From Paragordius varius (taxonomy: Eukaryota > Nematomorpha), in NCBI GenBank assembly GCA_964247055.1, contig OZ176053.1, forward strand, positions 744,001 to 808,000: a stretch of DNA of 64,000 bases. The letters are read 5' to 3'. Below, in pieces: positions 12,235-25,947 of the stretch (its first letter is position 1; each line of letters begins with the position of its first letter). The notes under the pieces were generated by a model. That model did no database searches. It saw nothing but the letters and a program-made list of their open reading frames with translations, and was not told where the DNA came from. The position numbers were made by a program, and so were the translations under genes.

Positions 12235-12330
12235 ATGCGTGGGCCTCAGTCCTGCGGACTTCTTTAAGAAAATTAACCAACTACAATCCCTCACCCTAAC
12301 CCTAGCCCACAAACTCGAAACACTAAAAGT
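12235..12330 (-). repeat. GC-richer dispersed repeat R1, left copy
   Basis: It contains CAGTCCTGCGGACTTCTTTA and CCCTCACCCTAACCCTAGCC. The reverse complement lies at 21291-21412, so the two copies face each other across the spacer. Diverged copies occur at about 235-290 and 22688-22745 (GGCTTTCGACTTTGCGGGC). Confidence 0.85.
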
Positions 12331-12339
12331 TATTTAACC

Positions 12340-13096
12340 TTATATTGGCAAAATGGTTATTTCTAATAACCCTAATATTTCATCACCTAAAAGCATATAA
12401 ATAATATCTTTAATATAATTTTAGCCTGGATTTACGTTGAGAAGCACAATCATTTTTTATCCAGAGGCGACAAAATAAGAAATAAACTTATGGATGATGG
12501 AAACAATGATTTTTTTAAAAAAAGAGTGGGTTTTAATTTTAATCAAAATGAAAATACTTCTTACCAAAAGACATATTAATTAAACTCTTTTATAAAGATA
12601 ACAAAAGTCAGTTAAAAAATTACTTTTATCTAATCAACCAGGTAGTATCATTTTTAAAATGATTATTAAAAAATTATTTATTTAAAAGTTCGTAACAACG
12701 GCAATATTAGGGTAAACTATAACAAATTATTTACAGTGGTGGATAATAAGTAAGATAAACCTCATGTTACCAATGTGAGCATATTGTATGAAAAAAAGAA
12801 AATATCGGTGGAAAAAAATATAGTTATTCAAAAATGAATCATGAAATAAACAAAATAAACAGTTATCATCGGCTTTATGAAAATTAGGATAGCGATTGTG
12901 AAAAATTTATTTTATCTGTCCTAAATAAAAACCATAAGGTGTCTTAAAATGATTTGTTTATAATAAGGTCAGTGTAATTTAATGAAAACAACGGTTATTT
13001 ATTAAATTAGAAAATTTATACCACTTCCAGTTAATAGTAAGCCAAATATTCCAGTTTTAGTTCCCACACAGAATGGGTGAGCAAAATTCTTTCCAA

Positions 13097-13127
<31 letters not shown>

Positions 13128-13530
13128 AAGAAGCTAAAACAAGAATAAATTTATAATTTTACAAAATGTTTTAAAATATAAAATCTAAAAATAATCATAA
13201 ATTTAGTATGTGGGTTAGGAAAGAAATATTATTGATAAAGAAAATATCAAATAGGGTATTATAAGAATGTATATTAAAAAATTGGCGATTTAATAATTTC
13301 ATTATTTAATAAGCAAATTTTTCCAATAAGTTTGACTTATTTTAGATTCAATCATTAATATAATTAACATTTATCTTTAAATATCAGCTGATTTTGCGGC
13401 TTTAAATTATATTAAATTCTTTTATAATTAACTCTTTCTTTCAAAAATAGTGTTAGTGAAAGAATATGTAGGAATAATTATTTAAAAACATATAGCTGCA
13501 AAATATTAAAAAGTAAAAATTAATAATTAC
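12340..13530. other. Intergenic, no gene seen
   Basis: AT-rich, without an open frame of note. It includes a (TA)n microsatellite at about 13101-13127. Confidence 0.5.
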
Positions 13531-16500
13531 CATCATTGGGGAAATTCAAGGTAAAATTCTTGTTTACGATTCGTTTCAGTATTGGTGCAAAATAAGGAAT
13601 TCACGTTCTAAATTGAATTATAGAATAAAAATATATAGTATGTTTGAGTTTTGTTATATTAATAAATAAGGTTTATTTCTTAAAAAACGATATTTTCCTT
13701 CATAAAATCACCTGTTTTTTGTTTAGATGGCTTATTAAATAGTTTATTTTAGCTTATTTAAGAAATCTTGTGTTTAAAACCAAATAAGTATTTTACGACA
13801 ATTATTAAATCAATCAAAGGTCTAAAAGTAACTTATAAAAACGGTGATATATAAAACAGCTGATTAAAGGAAGTGATTAAATAAAAATAATGATTTAATA
13901 AAAACAACCGATTTATAAAAACTATTATAACTGATATAATAAAAACAACTGAATAAAATGATTTAAAAAAATGAATAAAAACAAATGATTATAAAAACAA
14001 CTGATTTATAAAACAACTGATATACAATAAAACCGATTGAATAAAAACAACTCTTTAATAACACATCTGATTAAAGAAAACAACTGGCTTAAATGATCGA
14101 TAAAAACAGCTGATTAAATTATTTAACAAACAGCTGTTTTAAAACAACCGACTTTAACACTTGGATACAACACATTCATTTTAGTCCTTCGATTCAAATT
14201 GGGGTAGTTGGCTACCCCAGGCCTGTTTAAAATCAAATACTTTAAAAAGTATGGAAGCAATCGAAACCATGGCAAAATTTTGCACTTATATAACATTAAT
14301 AAACCGAAATATATAAAAAATTTTATTAAAAAATACTTGATATTACTTATTTTGAGCTAAAACTGAAAGGTAAAAATTTAGTCAACGTGACATGTGTCAA
14401 ATTGTAAAATTAAAAAATAATACAAAATAAACCGCTTTTTCTATTTCTATTAATGTTAGATGTTATTTATATAAAAAATAAGCTTTAGTTTCATTAAAAT
14501 AAATGAAGACGATATTTTGCATTTTTATAAAATAAAAATGGCGTCGAAGTAGTTTGAGATGGAACTTTTTTTCAACAAAATTTTATCAAGATATTGTGGC
14601 ATATTTATATAATATTTATCAGGATAGAAGCATAAATTTGAATTGGGACCGTTTCCTTTAGTTTTTTAATTTAAATTTAGTCTGGGGTATTTAGATACCC
14701 CAATTTGAATCAAAGTGTTAAAAATAATTAATAAAAACAACTGATTAAATAAAAATTATAAAAACAACAGATTTATAATAATATAAAAAACAACAGAATT
14801 ACAAGTGATTATAAAAAACAGGTGATTTAATAAAAACAGCTGATTTTGATAAAAACAACTGACTTATAAGAACAAATGATTAATAAAGACAAAAGATTAA
14901 AGATTTATATATACAACTAATTAAAAAAACAGCTGACGATAAATGAAGCTGATTATAAATAGCTGATTTAATTACTAATTAAATAAATATATCTGATTAA
15001 TTTAAACAAATAACACTATTAAAAAAACTCATTAACAAACAACTGTTAAATAGCAATTTATAAAAACAACTTATTGAATTAAAACAAATAATAATAACAA
15101 ATGAATAGAAACAAATAATAAAATGACAACAACTGAATGAATAAAAACAGTTGATTAAATTAGTCAAACAGCTGACTTATAATAACAGTAAATAACAACT
15201 AATTAAATTAATAAATAAATAACAATAGAAACAGCTGACTTATAATGACAAATGGATATTAAAAACAACTGACTTATATATACAACGGCTGAAAATAGCC
15301 GACTATATACAACTGTTAAATATGAGAAAAAAACAATTGATTAAACAATTGTGTGATTAATAAAACGTCTGTAATAAAAGATCTGATTTATAAAAATTAC
15401 CATATTTGGGGAAATTCAAGGTAATATTCTTCTTTACGATTCGTTTCAGTTTTGGCGCAAATTAAGGTAAGCAATCCTCTGAAATGAAATAAAGTAAATA
15501 TATATAATATGTTTGAGTTTTGTTACATTAAATAAATAAGGTTGATTTCTTAAAAAACTATATTAAGTCAAATCCTTATCGAATATTCAATCAACTGCCT
15601 TTATAAATTTTTAATATAATTAATAAAAATAACAATTTGTTAATAAAGTCGTTTTTGCCTTCAATTGCTGTGAAACTAATTCCTTCATGAAATCACCTGT
15701 ATTTTGTTAAAATGGAATATTAAATTGTTTAATTTAGCTGATTTAAAAAATTATATATTTTAAATCATATAGGTATTTCAAAACAATTATTAAATCTATC
15801 AAAGGTTTAAAAGTAATTTAAAAACGGTGATATATAAAAACAGCTGATTAAAGGAAGTGATTAAATAAAAATATTAAAACTGATTTATAAAAAATTGATT
15901 AAAAAAATTATGTGATAAATAAAAACATCTGGTTAAATGAAAAGATCGGATTTAACAACTGATTTATAAAACACTGATTTATAAAACACTGATTTACAAA
16001 ACAACTGATTTATAAAACAATTGATTTGTAAAAACAATTTATTAATAAAAACAATGAACACAACAGACTAATAAAAACTAATTGATATAAACAACTGATT
16101 GATAAAAATTTAAAAAAACAATTAACAACTGATTAAACAAAAACAAATGATTTAATTAAAACTGATAAAATAAATATAACTGTCTTATAAGAACAAATGA
16201 TTAATAAAGACAAAATAAAGACAAGTGATTGACGACTGACTTATAAATACAACTAATTAAAAAAAACAGCTGACGATAAAACAGCTGATAATGTACAGAA
16301 ATAAAAATAACTATTATTTAAAACAAATAACAATTGATAAAAAACAGCTAATTAAATAATAATTAAATAAAAATAATTGATTAATTTAAACAATTTACAA
16401 CTAGTTAATTTAAACAATTAGCAACTGATTAAATAACAACTGATTCAATAAAAACCGTTTTTAATAACAGCTGACTTAAAAAAAATGATTAATCAACTGA

Positions 16501-16780
16501 CGGATAAATACAACTAATATAAAACAGCAGACTAAATACAATGATTATATAATAACAGCTGGTTAAAAAACAATTGATTAAATAAAAACTACTGATTAAT
16601 AAAAACGAATAACAACTGATGAAATAAAACAACTGTTAACTGTTAAAAAACAGTAAACTAATTAAATTAAAACAGTGATTAAATAAAAAATCAAATGTAA
16701 AAACTGATTAATTAAAAATTCTGATAAACAACCTGTTGTACAACATAAAAAATATAAACAGCTGAAACAACTAATATTCT
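13531..16780. repeat. Degenerate tandem-repeat field with CAGCTG/CAACTG motif
   Basis: Blocks at about 13840-14150, 14720-15400 and 15830-16780 are made of loosely spaced TAAAAACAACTGATTTA-like units of about 15-17 bp. Many contain CAGCTGATT or CAACTGATT. The stretch 13531-13885 recurs at 15399-15870 as a direct repeat about 1.9 kb away, with flanking and internal landmarks in the same order (GATTCGTTTCAGT, GTATGTTTGAGTTTTGTTA, AATCAATCAAAGG). The array therefore grew partly by segmental duplication. A TTAA-flanked element (14154-14721) interrupts it. Confidence 0.8.
14154..14721. repeat. About 0.57-kb TTAA-flanked element (family M2), copy 1
   Basis: TTAACACTTGGATACAACAC at left and TTTGAATCAAAGTGTTAA at right give imperfect inverted ends with TTAA on both sides. 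The inner landmarks are GGGGTAGTTGGCTACCCCAG and GGGGTATTTAGATACCCC. Other copies are at 21910, 41284 and 56505. TTAA target choice recalls piggyBac-type elements, but no transposase is present, so assignment is inference. Confidence 0.8.
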
Positions 16781-18760
16781 TATAATATTAACGTTTGCTT
16801 TTTTATAAAACAACCGCATTTTTGATGACTTTTTAAAAAGAAAGCGCAATTTTAGGAAATTTTTTTGAAAAAGGCATATTTTTAGTGATTTTTTAATAAA
16901 ACCCATTTTTTAGTGATTTTTTAATGATAAGAATTGACATTTTTAGTATTTTTTTAAAAAAAAGGTAATTTTTGTCATTTTTTATATAAATAACCGCATT
17001 TTTATTGATTTTTCTATAAAAAATTTTTAGTGATTTTTTAATAAAAAAAAGGTCCTTCTTAGTGATTTTTTAAAAAGAAAGCGTATTTTTATAAAACTAA
17101 CCGCATTTTTATTGATGTTTTTAATAAAAAAATAAAAAAGGACATTTTAGATATTTTTAATAAAAAAAACTCATTTTTTAATGATTTTTTTAATAAAAAA
17201 GGAATTTCTAGTGAATTTTTAATAAAGAAAACCCATTTTTTTTAATTAAAAAAGGACATATTTAGAGATATTTTTATAGCATCTTCTTTTTAGTGATTTT
17301 TTAATAACGAAAACTTATTTTCTTTAGTGACTCTCGATCAAAGAAAGCCCTTTTTAGTGATTTTTTAGCTAAATAAAGAACATTTAAAATTTTTAATAAA
17401 AAAAGGACATTTTTAGTGAATTTTTAAAAAGAAAGCGTATTTTTTAAAAATAACCGCATTTTTATTGATATTTTTAATAAAAAATAGATTTTTTAATGAT
17501 TTTATAATAAAAAAAGGACATTTTTAGTGAATATTTAATAAAAAAAGTGGGATTTTTAGTGAATTTTTAATAGAGAAAGCCCATTTTTAGCGTTTTTTTA
17601 ATTAAAAGGACATTTTTATAGATATTTTTTATAAAAAAAACCTCATTTTTAGTGATTTTTTAATAAAAAGGACATTTTTAGTGAATTTTTAATAAAGAAA
17701 ACCCATTTTTTAGTTTTTTAATTAAAAAAAGACATTTTTATAGATTTATAAAAAAACCTCATTTTTAGAGCTTTCTTATTTTCTTTAGTGACTCTTGATC
17801 AAAGAAAACCCATTTTTAGTGATTTTTTAATTAAAGGGACATTTAAAATTTTAATAAAAAAGGACATTTTTAGTGAATTTTTGAAAGGGTATTTTTTTAA
17901 ATAACCGCATTTTTATTGATATTTTTAATAAAAAAGCCCATTTTTAGATATTTTTTTAATAAAAAACCCAATTTTTATAGATTTTTTAATTAAAAAAGGA
18001 CATTTTTAGAGAATATTTAATAAAAAAATGGGGGATTTTTAGTGAATTTTTAATAGAGAAAGCCCATTTTTAGCGATTTTTTAATTAAAGGGACATTTAA
18101 TAAAAAAAGGACATTTTTTTAAAAAGAAAGCGGATTTTTTATAAAAATAACCGCATTTTTATTGAATTTTTAATAAAGAAAACCCATTTTTAAGTTTTTT
18201 AATTAAAAAAGACATATTTAATTTTTATAGCAAAACCTCATTTTTAGTGATTTTTTAATAAAAAAAACTTACTTTCTTTTGTAACTCTCGATCAAAGAAA
18301 GCCCATTTTTTAGTGATTTTTTAATTAAATAAAGGACATTTAATGTTAAATAAAAAAAGGACATTTTTAGTGAATTTTTAATAAAAAAGCCCTATTTTTT
18401 AATGATTTTTAATAGGAAAAGGGACATTTTAGTGAATTTTTAAAAAGAAAGCGTATTTTTTTAAAAAAATAACCGCATTTATTTATTTGTGAATAAAAAA
18501 ACCAATTTTTTTAGTGATTTTATAAAATGACATTTTTACAGATTTTTTAATAAAGAAGGCCCATTTTTTAGTGATTTTTTAACTAGAAAAAAAACATTTT
18601 TAATTAGGACATTTTTAGTGAGTTTTTAATAAAAAAAGCCCATTTTTTAGTTTATTTTTAAAAAGAAGGGACACTTTTAGTGTATTTTTAATAAAAAAAC
18701 GAAAATTAGTCATTTTTTCATAAAAAGCCCTTTTTAAGTAATATTTTTTTGGAGAAGGCA
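16780..18760. repeat. About 2-kb A/T minisatellite, unit near 30-35 bp
   Basis: Variable repeats of the form TTTTTAGTGATTTTTTAATA then AAAAAAGGACA or AAAGCCCA. Strand bias is clear: T-runs alternate with A-runs around TAGTGA, and GGACATTTTTAG recurs dozens of times. Subfamilies alternate (GGACA, AGCCCA, ACCGCA), as in higher-order arrays. Short lysine/phenylalanine-rich open frames within it are by-products of the repeat. Confidence 0.92.
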
Positions 18761-21290
18761 CATTTTAAAAATGTTTTAATATGTATTATTGGGTTATTTA
18801 GATGTAATTTTAAAAATTAGAAAATCAGTTCCTAATTATCATTTAACAACTTTTTGCTTTAAAATTTTTTTCCAAAAGTTGCGTTTTTAACCACATTTCT
18901 AAGCCTTTTAAAATTTTAGCTCAATTATATAGTTATTTTTAAAACAAATTTAAGGAATTTGAGATATTCAGTACACCAAAATTACGAATAGTTGGGATTT
19001 ATTAGATATGGAAATATGTTATTTTAAATTGCAAGAAATTGAATTTGACAGGAAACAAAAAATACCACCATGCATGCATTAAAATTAAAATAAACCCATG
19101 TTCTTTTTATGTTAACTTCATATCATAAAAAAGATTATTTCAAATATATAAGAGAGGAGCTACGCATCCCTTGTTAACACAGTATATAATTAAATATATT
19201 CAAATTTATTTCTTCGTTTCTTCAAACGACATATATAATTTACAGGATATTTACAACACATAAAAAATGGTGGGTTTTTGTTTAAATTTTCCGCTAAAAT
19301 TTACGAAAAAATGAAATTATTTAGTAATGCCAATAAAAAGACAAAAATAAATTAATGCAATAACTATATGTAATACTAGGGGATTTTAATGTAAATCGTA
19401 TCTAACAGTATTTTATTACCAAAACTAGAGTGTAACTTTAATCACAAAGTATATTTAAAACATGCAAAACTTACATAAATCATAGGGGTATTGGAATAGA
19501 GCTAAGCTATTTCCCATTTCATTCAACCATAACATTCCAATACAAAGTTTAGTTCGTTTTAATTTGTGAGAGCTATAATTTAAACAAAAATGTTTTACCA
19601 TACGAATATGTTTCCAATAAAATAGTTGCTAAAATAGCGGTTGTTTTCAGGATTCTTCGCTTGAACATATTCTCATTTTACAATATTAATTAGCTAAAAT
19701 ATTATTTTATAAAAAAATTACTTGGTTTTTGATTCTAAGAATTAATGAAAAGATCGCACCATGTTAGCGAAATCGTAGCCGGAACAAGGCATGGGAAGTG
19801 AACATGCATGCAGGCACGCATCAAGTACCCAAAAAATATTTTAAAAAAAAATAAAAAATGAAAAAAGTATAGAAAATCAGGGTATATATATGAGAGGGAA
19901 CACGTGCGTTCCATCTCCACCAATTAAAATAAAGTGCGCATTTGCGCCTTTTCTCCCCTTCGAGAAAAATCCGTCTGTTTGTTTGTTATTGCTTTTCCCT
20001 CTCTTCTCTTATTATTCGCTTGTTTGTTTGGGCGCCTAGCTCGATCGCACATAATGTTTTGTTCTCATGTGCACATATAATAATAATAAAATATTTATTA
20101 CAACATTGTTTTACTAGCTGGCGCCTATAAAGATTAAAAGTGAAATTCGCAGAAAATTACATGTTAAAAAAATATGGCATATCTAAAAATAAATTATTTA
20201 AAAAATATGTTAGTGTGTTACCTATAATTAAAATTAATCTAAAATTTAGAATCAAGTTAATGATATAGGTTTTTAATTGAATATTTTAACAATTATGATA
20301 TATTATTTCTCTATAAAATATTTTCTACATGATTGATTAAAGATTGTTTGATAAATTTATTTATTCAATAAACATTTTTCAACTTAATCAGTTTCTTAGC
20401 TTTGAATCGTATATTGTAAAATGCTAAAAATTTATTAAATAAAATTATTAACATTGCTAATTGATAAAATTTTAAAAGATAAAAGTCCAGCAATCAAAAG
20501 TCATATAAGTGTTTAATTATTATACAATAAAATGCGATCCTTTTCCAATCCAACTAGGGTTTAAAATCAATCACAGATAACTATATTTGTATGGAAAGGT
20601 GAACATTATTAAAAGCTGCTTATTACCATAATATATCCATACTAATAAACATTAAATTTCAAATGGGAACCAATCATATATAAGTTGTTATGATTAAGTT
20701 AGTTTTAAAACTGAACCAAAAAATGATTAATAAGGTTTTAGAATAAATTGTCTCCTATTTAGGGGTAAGGGATAAGGTAAGAGAATGGACTTGGTTAAAG
20801 CTTGATGAAAAGCAAACATTAATTAAACATAGATTTCATACTTTTTGTAGCATGGAGCAATACATAGTATGTAAGGTAATTTATTTTCTGAACATAAATT
20901 AATTTATAAAATGTAACAACTTTCAATTGTGAAACATTTCTATTATTACTTAAAATCTAATGCATTATTTATGGAATACTCTCAGGACTCAAAAGCAATG
21001 ATTATTATCATAAAATCGAAAATATTAATAGTTAAATCTTTATATTAAGAAATTGATTGTTTAAGAAAATAACGGAGATTTACCACACGACAATAGGATG
21101 AACAATTTATGATTGAAATTGGATATTCTTATCACTAATACATTATACTTCTTTTGATAAATATGGATTTATATCGGTTTCAGTCGTTTTTGGAAACTGT
21201 ATAGATATTTTTATTAAAAAGCAATTGTAAGTACCAAATAGGTTAAGTTAAAAATGTTAATTATTTTAATCCTCAATTTATAGGATATAC
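18760..21290. other. Intergenic; one small GC-richer island, no gene recognised
   Basis: Mostly AT-rich non-coding sequence. At about 19735-20135 the composition changes: CATGCATGCAGGCACGCATC, ACACGTGCGTTCC, a TATATATATG box, and pyrimidine-rich TTTTCCCTCTCTTCTCTT. Open frames of 62 codons occur on each strand there, with no family resemblance. A promoter or an unlabelled repeat end is possible. Confidence 0.4.
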
Positions 21291-21412
21291 TTTAAAGTTT
21301 TCGAGTTTGTGGGCTAGGGTTAGGGTGAGGGATTGGAGTTGGTTCATTTTCTTAAAGAAGTCCGCAGGACTTCCTCGGGCTGCGAAGCAGGCCGAGACCC
21401 ACGCATTTCCTG
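21291..21412 (+). repeat. GC-richer dispersed repeat R1, right copy (inverted)
   Basis: Inverted partner of 12235-12330, and longer: it also carries CTCGGGCTGCGAAGCAGGCC, absent from the left copy. GGGTTAGGG here is only two telomere-like units and is part of the repeat. Confidence 0.85.
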
Positions 21413-21909
21413 TTCAAAATTTATAAAAATGATACGCCCTGTATTTCTCAAAAATAATTATTTTCTACTAAACTTATTTAATATTATTCTTTTAGACTAA
21501 TATTAGGTGTATAACAAACTTAGGTTAGATATATTTGAAAGTTTATTGTTTGACAAATAGTTATTAATCTATTCAAGTTTCAGCATAGAGAAACATTGGA
21601 TGAAATATTATCCTAACTATAAGTGGACTTACAAACATTACATACTTTTTAAATAATTATTTTAACTGAATCCTATACATTTAAGAGATAGTTTCGTTTT
21701 TAAGTAAATCGGTAATTGGCCTAAAATTTATGGCATTCAGTAATCGCTGATTATCTCTGCTTTATATTATTAATGCTGAAATATATTTATTTACATACTA
21801 TTTTAAGAATGTTTATTCCAAACTAGATCATCAAAATACTAACTTGGATACACCATTTGTTAAAATGAATATTTGTTAAATAAAATCTATAAATCGCATA
21901 TTTTAAAAT

Positions 21910-22345
21910 TTAACCCTTGGATACAATACATTTATGTAATGATTTATTAAATTAGTAAGTTGTAGTCCCAGGACTGTGTAAAATCAAATATTTTTCAAAA
22001 TATGGAACAAATCAAAACCAAAGCAAAGGTTTGCATTTGAACCAAAAAAATAATTCATATTAAAACATTCCTTATCCCACCAATAAACCTGATGGTAAAA
22101 CTACCTAACATGACATGTGGGCTAGCTAGATATAGAAATAATATGGAAACCATTTCTGTCAATATTTTTGCTAGATATCATTTGGAAAAAAAAATAAACT
22201 TAAAATTAATTTTAGATATGATTAACGTTAAAATCTAAATACAATTTTTTGTACAAATGTTATAAAATAAAATTGGCCTAGAAGTCTGGTATGGAGCTTT
22301 TCTTAGGCTGATATAAATTTTTGAAAATAGAACCATATATTTTAA
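21910..22345. repeat. M2 element, copy 4, right end not found
   Basis: TTAACCCTTGGATACAATAC at left and CCAGGACTGTGTAAAATCAA inside align with copy 1. The right terminus is not recognisable. Confidence 0.65.
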
Positions 22346-23543
22346 ACAAACCCTTTCATAAATTTTCATATCTATTTATATATGGATTATGGTCACTAGT
22401 TAAACCAATTTACAAAGTATTAATTAGTCCAAATCTTTCAAAGGGAAAGTTATGAGTTAAAAATTTCACAAGAGAAATTGTTATGTAATTATCTGGCAGA
22501 TGTTCAAAATTATATTAAAGTATCACAGCAGCCAAGATATATGTTTTCGTATTCGTATGATTTGGAGTCAAATTGAAACTTATTAAGATACGGTAGAAGA
22601 TTTTAATTTAAATTGTTCTTAAATTTACACATAGAGTTTACCTTTATATTACATTTAAAATACAAACAATAGCCTGGTAAAAATTTTAAGGCTTTCGACT
22701 TTGCGGGCCGGGGTTACAGAGATGGATTGAAGTTGTTTAATTTCCAAGAATACTTCCTTTTTATTGTTGCGCTAGTTGATATATTTTAGCGAGGTTAGCT
22801 CCTATAAATTTTACACACTTCAGTACCAAATATATTACATAATCGTAACATTTTTCCAAAATGTTGGAAAATAACTGGCTAAAAAAACTGTCTGTAAATT
22901 GCTATATTTAGTATTTAATCATTTATAATTATATTTAAATTAAACCTCATTGTATATCGGAATTATTTTTTCAAATCCTTATATACTGACTTATTCCATA
23001 ACAAGACCACTTATAAGTTTAAATGAATATATATAATATAAAGTCATGGCATAAAATATTTTTTAGACTGTTTTGAATGTTAGATTTTAGTTTCACTAAA
23101 GAATTTTTAGTTTATTTATGCCAGATGGTACTCACACATACATAAGTTCAAAAATAGGACTAGCAACCTCATTCAGTGACGATACCTGGGATTTGGGAGA
23201 ATGGTACTTTAATCTTAAATGTTTAGGAGAATTTTTTAAATGCGCCCGGTCTAATATTTTTCAAATTTTGAATGATATTGGTAATAAACAAATAAATGTT
23301 GTACGATTTTTTTATTCCGACGCAAATATGTATGGAATTCTATCAATAATAATTGGTAATTTATATAAAATACGCTACTCGCAAAATTATGAAATGATTT
23401 ATCGAATAAAAAAGCCTGAAAAAAATCTTTGGAAAAAAATATGTCATACGATCTTTTAAATAATTTTTGTTTTGTTCCTTTCAATATTTGGTGAAAAATT
23501 TAAATACGTAAATCCGATTAAAATTGGATCAAAAATTATTTTA

Positions 23544-24420
23544 CATTAAGAATTGAAATCATACGGACAGTGAAAATATATAGACAAATATTTTTTCCAA
23601 AAGACAACCATTTATATCAATATTTTTTTAAATATAGATGATTGTTTTAAATTGCAATTTATACAATAAAGGGTATATTTCTTGCCCATCACTCATGTAT
23701 TTTACAATTGTTAAATAATTTATAAGGGAAAAATTAAGGTTGAGAAAAGTATGGTTGTCTTTTGAAAAAATATTTGGCATAATATTTTTACGTTTTGTCC
23801 GTATATCATTTTATCTTTACTGTATTTATTATACATACAATTTTAGAACAAAAACCAGATACTTTTGAAACTCATGCTAAACCGGTTTCTTGGAAATCCG
23901 TCCATTATTTTCTGTACTATGCACATGCTTTGACTTCATGGGTTTTATTTAACAATTATGTTTAATTACATTAAAATTGAAATCATAGAGGCAAAACGTA
24001 AAAATAAGCATATTATTAAAAAACCAACCATACTATTTTAAATTGCGTAAAATAAAGAATAGAGATGTAAATTGGTAACCACTCAATTATACATTACACA
24101 ATTGTATTATGGTTTAATTGGGAAAAATCAGAGATTAAAATGGTATTTTTTAAATAATGTCTTTTGGTTGTATATTTTAATTGTACTGTATACCAATTTC
24201 AGATAAAACTGAAATTATATAGACAAAACGTAAAAAGAAAAAACAACCAACCATATTTTTAAACCTTGATAATTTATCGTTTGGTGGTGCAAAATAAGGA
24301 ATAGAAATGTAAATTCCATGAATTATACATTGCGCATTTGTAATAATAGTTTATGTAGGAAAACTTAATGTTTAAAAAATAAAAATATTTGCCTTTTACT
24401 TTTTGTCAGCATAATTTCAA
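23544..24420. repeat. M1 MITE copies in SLC40A1-B introns 1 and 2
   Basis: Copies at 23544-23822 (intron 1), about 23969-24188 and 24190-24420 (intron 2), orthologous to those in segment A. Exon 2 (23847-23941) lies between them. Confidence 0.72.
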
Positions 24421-25649
24421 AAAATTTTTCAAATCTAATTTTTATTCTATTAAAAAAATGGTTCTAGGGCAATCGTATGTGGAGATTTTGTGTGGGGATT
24501 TTTTTGATTCAACTTTCGCCCAATAATAATTTACGTTTAACGGCTCTGTATGGTTTTTTATCCAGCCTGGCCATTTTTGTTTCCGGTCCCGCCGTAGGAA
24601 AATGGATCGATAAAAATGTTAGATTTAAAGGTATATCCAAACATATAAATTAGGTGATTTCTTATGATTAAAAAATGTTTTATCAGATTGATGACTTTTT
24701 TAAAATATTTGGAGCCAGTAATATACTTTGAGAAGATTTTACTATATTAAAATTAAACTTTTTGACGAATCTCACTTAGTTTTAATAATTTTTTGAGCCT
24801 AAATTTATGCCATAAGTCAAAGACAACCATAATTTTTATATGGGACGAATGATAAATTAGGTTCATCTGTGTTTTACAAAAAATATTAGTGATTAAAAAA
24901 TCTTTTGCTAATAAAAAAATTTATTTAATTCATTGTCCCTGGTATTAATCGAATTTAGACGCTCAAAAGCAATATTAATTAATTATGCAAAATATTTAGA
25001 CTTTTTGAATATGTTTATTTTTATTTAAATATTGGTTTAAAATTAAATAATATTCACAACCAAGTTAACACGTATATATTAGTATTGGCCAAAAAAATTT
25101 GGTTTTTTATATTTGCAAAACACACTATCACATACATTTAAGGATAACATGACTTACAAAAGAAAATCGATATTACTAAAATGAAACACCAAAATAACAT
25201 TTTTCTCATTATATTATATATATATATTTATTTAAGAAAAAACTTACGTATACAAATTTACCTGACCCCAGTTTAATTACTTTTATGATTTTATGAAATA
25301 AGGAGCATGCAAACACCATCGGATATTCGTATTAATTTAACAACATAAAAAGTTATAATTACTATGCCTCTCAATTTTTTCAATTAAAGGCATTTTTGTA
25401 CTCAACAAAAAAATATTCTATGGATTAGAGCTTTTATTTTGGGTTATCTGTTTAAAAGTTAATTAAAATTTTAATTAAATAAATTATTGCTTCAAACTAA
25501 AATTTATAAAAGTGGTAAATTTTAGCTAATCCCCAAATATACTTTTTACAAAATAATTAATTTTGTTAGTGTTTTGGGCCTAAATACTATAATCAACAAT
25601 TTAGCCCCCATTCGTATTTATTTTTATAAGGCATTTGACACGCTCATTA

Positions 25650-25947
25650 CAGTAAAACTGAAATTATACGGACAAAATGTAAAAATAAAGAGACAAATGT
25701 TTTTTTTAAAAAAGACACTAATCTTACTTTTTAAAGTATGATTTATTTCGATATAACTTATTTTTTAATTGGCAAAGTGTGAAATAAAGATATATATAAC
25801 TAACACAATCAATTCTATATTTTACAATTGTAACTTAAAAGCTTATATTCGAAAAAAAATTTAAAAAAGTATGGTGGTTGTATTTTAGTAAAATATTTGT
25901 CATTATACATTAACGTTTTGTACATAGTATAAGTTTAAATTTTACTG
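25650..25947. repeat. M1 MITE, SLC40A1-B intron 3
   Basis: CAGTAAAACTGAAATTATAC follows TTA at left; TTTTACTG-TA at right. Orthologous to 4766-5055. Confidence 0.85.

Noticed and set aside
12285-12306. Telomere-like CCCTAACCCTA
   Set aside because: Only about two units, and they belong to the R1 repeat, which recurs inverted at 21310-21330. It is not a telomere or a clear interstitial array.
13101-13127. (TA)n tract as a functional site
   Set aside because: Ordinary microsatellite; similar runs occur at 54464, 55877 and 57580.
16712-16906. Lysine/phenylalanine-rich 64-codon open frame
   Set aside because: By-product of the A/T minisatellite.
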